Source of the DNA: Blasia pusilla
Taxonomy: Eukaryota > Marchantiophyta > Marchantiopsida > Blasiales
DNA: 64,000 bases
Reading direction: 5' to 3'
NCBI GenBank assembly: GCA_050084515.1
Contig: CM114275.1
Coordinates: forward strand, 4,216,001 to 4,280,000
Part shown: piece after piece, positions 58,797 to 64,000 of the stretch
How the letters are laid out: every line of letters starts with the position of its first letter
Numbering within the stretch: position 1 is the stretch's first letter
Made by a program: the position numbers and the translations under genes
The notes under the pieces: model-generated
Database searches by the model: none
What the model saw: only the letters and a program-made list of their open reading frames with translations
Told to the model about the DNA's origin: nothing

Positions 58797-61700
58797 TCAA
58801 TCAAAACTAGTTGGGTCCACATTACTTTCGAGACTCACCAAATCCAACAAAACTTTCCTTAAAATATCCAAGGACAAGGGACCAAGAAACCGCTGGTGGT
58901 GCCCATTTTCGACCCCCATCTCATCCCTTAGTGAGGGATCTTCTCCACCTAAACTCCATGTTCTCATCCACCAGTTGATGCCATGTGCTTTCACATCAGG
59001 ACATGCAACAATGGCAACATCATCACAACTCTCTAGCTGGAAGACAACACTCAGCAAATCCCTTGTGACCTTTAGCCCCATGCTCACTGCCTCATCATGA
59101 AGCCATGATACAAGCTCCGTTGCAATCTGCAACAACACAATTTCAGACCAATGAGTCTTCTACGAAGGAAGGCTTACATATATCTACAACAGAATCTGTT
59201 TAGTCATTTAATGAAATTCCAGGTTGAAGGAAAAGACCACCTGAAAGAGAAGAAATGTCGGTAGTTCAGAGATACCAACACTGTGTTTGTTTAATGGCAA
59301 AACCTCTTTTGGGGCTGTCTTTGATGGAGCCTCAAATTTGGACTCTCCTTCAAGCCCCTCCACTGTCAGTGATTCATCCCGAAGCACAATTGTGCACTGA
59401 AACCAAGCCTCCTGACGTTTAGAGCCTCTCTCACACTTGGCTCTCTGTGCAGCAGGAGTGAAAATGGTAAGGTCCCATGCTGACACACGTGGGTGCCATG
59501 TGGGATGGAAAAATAGCTGGAGGTGTGGAATTTCTGTCACCTGACCGCAACAGGAAAAAAAAATTTAGCAACCCTTGCTGTGAAAAGCTTGCAAAACCTA
59601 CTCACAAATGCAAATTATTCCAATGTCAGTAAGCTGTTTCAAACAACAGGCTGGTTGCCTGGTGATGGGAGGCATCACACACCACTCTGGCTATCACGGT
59701 TGACATCCTGGCCCTTGGCCTCTATTATGGAAAAGTGAAGCAAAGGTTATTCCCATCATATCTACCAGACTACTATTCATAATAAAAGAAACATACGCAT
59801 CTACAAACTGATCTACCTTCAGGAATCACAATACTGATTCATTCCTGGTATTTCATCCATCCTTTTGTTCCTTCAAAGCCAGACGTAAACGCCTTCTTCT
59901 GTTGGAAACAAGTAACCGGGGAAATCCGACCATGGGGGCAAGTATTTTCAACAAACAAACAGTAATTTGAGCAAACCTGTTTTTCAAGCTCGGCGAGAAC
60001 TCTACTGGACAATACACGGTGGCGCATGATTGCTGAGAAGTGTTTGATTGCACTTGCCCCATTGGACGTTGCTGCTTCTTTCCCAGGCCCTGACACAGCT
60101 GTTGGTGCTGCTGAAGAATCCCTAGCTTTAGACACTAAAGTTGTTTCGACACTCTTTCCCACACCTGACTTGAAAGTTACAAGCCCATTCATTAGGACAG
60201 TCGGAAACCCAAATACACACTGATGGAAGGCCTGATGTAAGGAGACCACCAAACTTGATTCATTCTGAACAACACTTCGTCCATACAGTCTCTGGCTGGG
60301 AAGCTGGTTATGTGCTCTATCAGAAACCTGGGACGGGGTCATCAATTTAGCTAGACCAAACTTTCCACCAGCTTCATCATCTTCTTTTGTGATTTCATTG
60401 TCATGGGCATTCCTTGATCCTGTTGTCCTTTCACTCTCTGAAAGCTCAAGGGTGAGGCTAGCAGCATGTCCAAGACTGAATTGCAAACAGGTGTCACCTA
60501 TCCCTAGGACATTCATTCCAGAGTTGGGCACCAATGCTTCGCGTCCTACCCACTCAAAGACCTGCACAATCCACAAGCCAGCACTTTGCCCTGATTAACC
60601 TGAGACTTGTCCCACCATTGTGCAACTCATTGAGTTTATCAGTCAACATCCAATAGAAGGACACCACAAGTTTTGAAGCCACCACTGAAACAGCAACTCT
60701 TAGCTATAAGGACTGAGTGCCTTCCAAGCCAGAGGGCAGCAGAAGACAGGGCTTCATACCAACCATCACACAGAATGAAACAATGGTATAGTTTAAGACA
60801 CATCTTTTACAGCTAGAAGAATGCACCTGTTCATCAAAAATAACAGCCTGAATCCTCCGTAGAACAACTTGAGCACCTTTGGCACCTGTATCAACACCTT
60901 CCCCGACTCCCCTGTCTAGTACCTTCTCAGTACCTGCTAAATCCGGTTGCCTAGTAGCATCCTCACTTTTCTCATCCTCCCTAGCATCCTGCCTTTCCCA
61001 TAGTGTACGACCAGGTTGTGTGGTTTGCAAGGATAAGTTGAGCTTGTTCAGGGGTCGTCCTGCTGGGGTGGTTGTTTGGAGTAACCCGGTGACATCCTGA
61101 TCAAGATTCACCAGCGACAATGCCGCAGCTCGGCCAGATGATCCAGAAGACGTATCCACTGGGAGGGGGTAAGATAAATCAATAGAGAATCCAGCACTTC
61201 CACCTGGTCCTGCAGAGACCCCCCTCTGGCGTTTGACTTTCCAATTGCGCTGTAGTCTGCAAAAGTAAACTATTTTGGTTATGCAAAAAATTTGTGTGTT
61301 TTTTTTGCCCGGGGCCCCGTGTGCGGAAATTGTAAAGTCATTAGTTGGACCAAGTAGCAGAAAAGCCACACACGTTTGAAAGCCTGAATCTGTTAAAGAC
61401 TGTTTCTCAACGGTACCAACAATGCACTCACATCTGATAGCAATTCAGGGCAACCTGTGCAACAGAAGTAGATGTTGAGCAGCATTACACGTCTACAAAG
61501 AATATTGAAGAGTGTGAAGAGTTAACCTCATGAGAGCACCGTAGAAGACAGCCTCTCTCTCAACTTGTCGCTCTAGTGCTTGTGCAGTTTTTTTCAGATA
61601 CTTCCCAACATCCTGAATAAAGAATCCGTTCAGACACAGCGGCATGCATCATGACAAAGCCTCCTTTTAACATAAGTCACTGCTAGGTATTGAACAGTTG

Positions 61701-62655
61701 GTAGGAAACAGTGAGCATCAGTGGAGTGAGGAATGGATCGTAGCTATAAATTACTATCAGAAACTTCATACAGAATAGACAAGGCACAGCACTATTGTTA
61801 AGAGTTAGGCATTCAGGAACTTCATTCTGGTACCACCATAGACACCATGAAACCAAAGAACCAGAAGTCAAAAGGAGATTCTCCACCAAACCTCAGGACG
61901 ATGATATCTGCAAAGCAACTTATGATAGTACTCACACGAAATTGATGAATCTTGCCTGAACTACGCAGGGCAATTTCGTTGAAAGCTTCATTGGGTAGCA
62001 ATTTTGGCTTTGCCATGTTGACCACAGTGATTGCATCATTTGCTTCCACCTGATCAGAGAGTTGTTTTACTCAGATAAATCTCAGGCATGAATAATCTCT
62101 CATGATAGCATCCAACAAAGAAATACAGGCGTTTACAACGGAAGCATATAGGATGCACATTCTAAGCTTATCTGTTCACACGGTGCCATACATGACGAAT
62201 ACACACGAAATACAGTGCAGAAGATTACATGAGTAATGAGATCTAGGATGATGTTAAGCTCTTGATGCGCCTGCTGAAGGTGATCGACGAGACCTTGCCA
62301 AGGCCACACTGTAGGCGGCGCAGCTACTGCTTCTTTCCCACTCTTGGCCTTCTTCGAGTCCTTCTCGATAGTCTGACCGAAGTCAATCCGCCCCAGGAGG
62401 GCTAGGGGTTTCTCCTCAGGGGTAGGTTCACTGAATTATGAGTCAAACAATCTCCATGAGCAGAGAGACTTGACCGAACATCCACATTCGGCTGAAAACA
62501 ACTTATTCTACTTCAGCCATCGGGGAAAAAAAACGTCTACTGGGAGGCTATTGAGAGACTCACTTGGGCAAAATCTCATTGCCGGCTTCCTCCAAGGCCA
62601 GAACACGTTTCAAAGGCAGCACGTCGAGCGTGACAGCTGGCACCAGGGCAGTCAT
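58797..62655 (-). CDS. MED17: Mediator subunit 17 (head module), 8 exons
   Basis: MED17 is the scaffold of the Mediator head module, linking RNA polymerase II with regulators in the nucleus; in plants it is also needed for small-RNA and stress responses. Exons on the minus strand: 62655-62564, 62430-62229, 62049-61936, 61612-61527, 61256-60827, 60561-59977, 59540-59241, 59126-58797; the sum is 2139 nt or 712 aa, slightly longer than Arabidopsis MED17. Landmarks that match the plant protein: LLGRIDFGQ, LQQAHQELNIILDLI, EANDAITVVNMAKPKLLPNE, the highly conserved RLQRNWKVKRQR (about 165-176), LQLFFHPTWHPRVSAWDL, and SWLHDEA...TRDLLS near the C terminus. A Gly/Asp-rich segment after the WKVKRQR motif accounts for the extra length. 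No frame disruption is seen. Confidence 0.94.
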
Positions 62656-63311
62656 GGCACCTACAAGGGAACTCCCACTCAAGCTCAATCCCAGCTCCAA
62701 TTTTGATTGCAAAGTTCAGAGACGAACAATGCATCTCGCCCTCACCTACTCCTTTCCATACTAACAATGGGAAAGACGAACCAAAATCCCGTGAACTGTC
62801 CTGAAAAGATCCGAGTAGGGCAGCTCGGGCGGAGATGCCCTAACGGCACTCGTCCAGCCACGATCGATCTGCCCTGCGTTCTTGTCGAGTGGTGTAGACG
62901 TCGTTAAAATTCATCCGCACTCCAGGCCCTCCTAGACACCGGGAGAAACGCCGTTGCAGGAAACGAAGGGTAAAAGCAGACACCATTCGAAAGCCGTTTC
63001 GTCCGTCTTTCCGTCCCAGACAAGCGTAACGCATTTTGAACAGTAGTGCGGCGTCACGCAATCCAATCCATCGCTCGTAAACCCTCGTGATCGCCGTCCA
63101 CACGAAGAGCTCGCCCCGTTCGCCCCATTGCCACGCCGGCTCCCCGCCCCATCCCGATCGAGGCGCCCCTCCGTCGCTCTTGTCCAAAGCTCCGAAGGAA
63201 GGGTATGCAAGCAAGACTCCCTCCGTGCTCTGCTCTATCCAGAACTCTCTTTTAGTATAGGAGACATTTTTTGAATAGATGGAGATGGCATGAATTGTAG
63301 TACCCTAAGGC
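62656..63311. other. GC-rich upstream region of MED17
   Basis: Probable promoter and leader of MED17. Minus-strand frames of 92 and 124 codons are Arg/Gly-rich without a domain and are likely chance frames in GC-rich DNA. Confidence 0.4.
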
Positions 63312-63347
63312 ATTTGGTTGGTTCCTTGCGAGTGGAACCAACCAAAT
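63312..63347. repeat. Perfect 14-bp inverted repeat with 8-nt loop
   Basis: ATTTGGTTGGTTCC at 63312-63325 is followed after TTGCGAGT by its reverse complement at 63334-63347. It sits just before the endonuclease-like relic. Confidence 0.8.
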
Positions 63348-63389
63348 TTGGCCCGGCGTCCAGTTGGGGGTGAGAAGATAACCATTCAC

Positions 63390-63990
63390 GATGCAGTGCG
63401 GGATATTATGTTTTCTATTGCTCGGGAGAGTGGCTTCCATGTACAGAGATAGAGACAGTACTCCATGCGGGATTCCCTTATCCGTGTTGATCTCTACATG
63501 ACGCGGGAGTCTGAGGAGGTGGTAGCGGATGTTGTAGTGACGGATCCTATACGGGAGGCGGTGGGAGCCCAAGTGGTGGCACAAGGGAGATTGCTACATG
63601 GAGCGGCGGCGGTGGCGGCCAAGAAGACCCACATTTATAGTCGACTTCATGACGGACATCGATTTATCCCCCTAGCCATTGAGATGTACGGGGCTATGGG
63701 GGAGAGGTTTGACTCGTTCCTTACGGATTGCACCATCATCTCCAGTCGAGAAATGGGTTGTCCTTAGCCACTGCCATACTTTATTGTAGGCAACGGGTCT
63801 CCATAGCTTTGCAACGTGCCCAAGCAAATGGGCTTTTGCGGCGGGCTCAAGTGGTTGGTGTCGTGCGCCTACTCTCCTTGAACGTTAATCTTGTTTGTTG
63901 CGGAAGCGTGCGTTCAGTAGGTCACGCTCTCAACGCTGATCTGCATCCAAACACGCACTTTGGTTAGCCGGGACTTGGATCAATTAGCGG
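63390..63990 (+). pseudogene. Relic of a retroelement-associated restriction-like endonuclease domain
   Basis: A broken frame reads TIHDAVRDIMFSIARESGF, a stop (TAG), then DVVVTDPIREAVG, AAKKTHIYSRL and FIPLAIEMYGAMGERFDSFL. The order of a H..V(R)D start, an Asp in a beta-strand before TDP, Lys residues and the YGAMGERFDSFL ending resembles the C-terminal PD-(D/E)xK-like module found after reverse transcriptase in some non-LTR elements and their plant derivatives. No RT is visible in the window. The function is assigned by recollection of the pattern only. The relic runs to the window edge. Confidence 0.4.
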
Positions 63991-64000
63991 GATTACTTTC

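Noticed and set aside
62840-63214. 124-codon minus-strand frame upstream of MED17
   Set aside because: No domain, GC-driven composition, no splice link in frame to the MED17 start at 62655.

Overview
The window looks like nuclear DNA of a land plant. It holds five intron-rich, plant-type housekeeping genes separated by AT-rich intergenic DNA full of retrotransposons and other repeats. I cannot name the species. The mix of a cytosine-methyltransferase-bearing Ty3/gypsy element and a non-plant-like GT2 glycosyltransferase relic makes me lean towards a bryophyte/lycophyte-grade lineage, but that is inference. I derived exon models by matching splice sites and reading frame against my memory of plant homologues; all five coding sums close in frame.

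Genes: (1) CTR9, a Paf1-complex TPR subunit, 1172-13603 +, 24 exons, 1084 aa. (2) A probably organelle-targeted YqgF/RuvX-family RNase-H-fold protein, 14781-17145 -, 6 exons, 336 aa, convergent with CTR9. (3) An ADK6-like organellar adenylate kinase, 21070-22918 -, 4 exons, 295 aa. (4) A GTE1/IMB1-like bromodomain-NET protein, 44383-48121 -, 8 exons. (5) Mediator subunit MED17, 58797-62655 -, 8 exons, 712 aa. CTR9, the bromodomain protein and MED17 all act on RNA polymerase II transcription; nothing suggests that their linkage is functional.

Mobile DNA: 27746-37504 is a near full-length but decayed Ty3/gypsy element, read left to right. Its gag-pol carries a DNMT3-like C5-cytosine methyltransferase in frame between protease and reverse transcriptase, and a PHD finger after the integrase. 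Its terminal repeats are arranged A-internal-B-A-B, like the split direct repeats of tyrosine-recombinase retrotransposons, although the integrase is of the DDE type. A possible self-priming site abuts the first repeat. A related, internally deleted copy (49894-52960, minus) keeps gag, the PHD finger and the same B-A-B end. Next to it lie a decayed Ty1/copia element (52985-55759, minus) with a captured piece of the gypsy repeat in its LTR, and a solitary A-type repeat (55999-56514). Smaller relics are a GT2 fragment (38788-39120), possible hAT-like and Helitron-like remnants, and a retroelement endonuclease-like fragment at the right edge. Several near-perfect inverted repeats with short loops lie in introns and spacers.

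The most interesting system is the methyltransferase-PHD retrotransposon: its architecture, its possible self-priming, and the excess of CAG-to-TAG changes in its copies.
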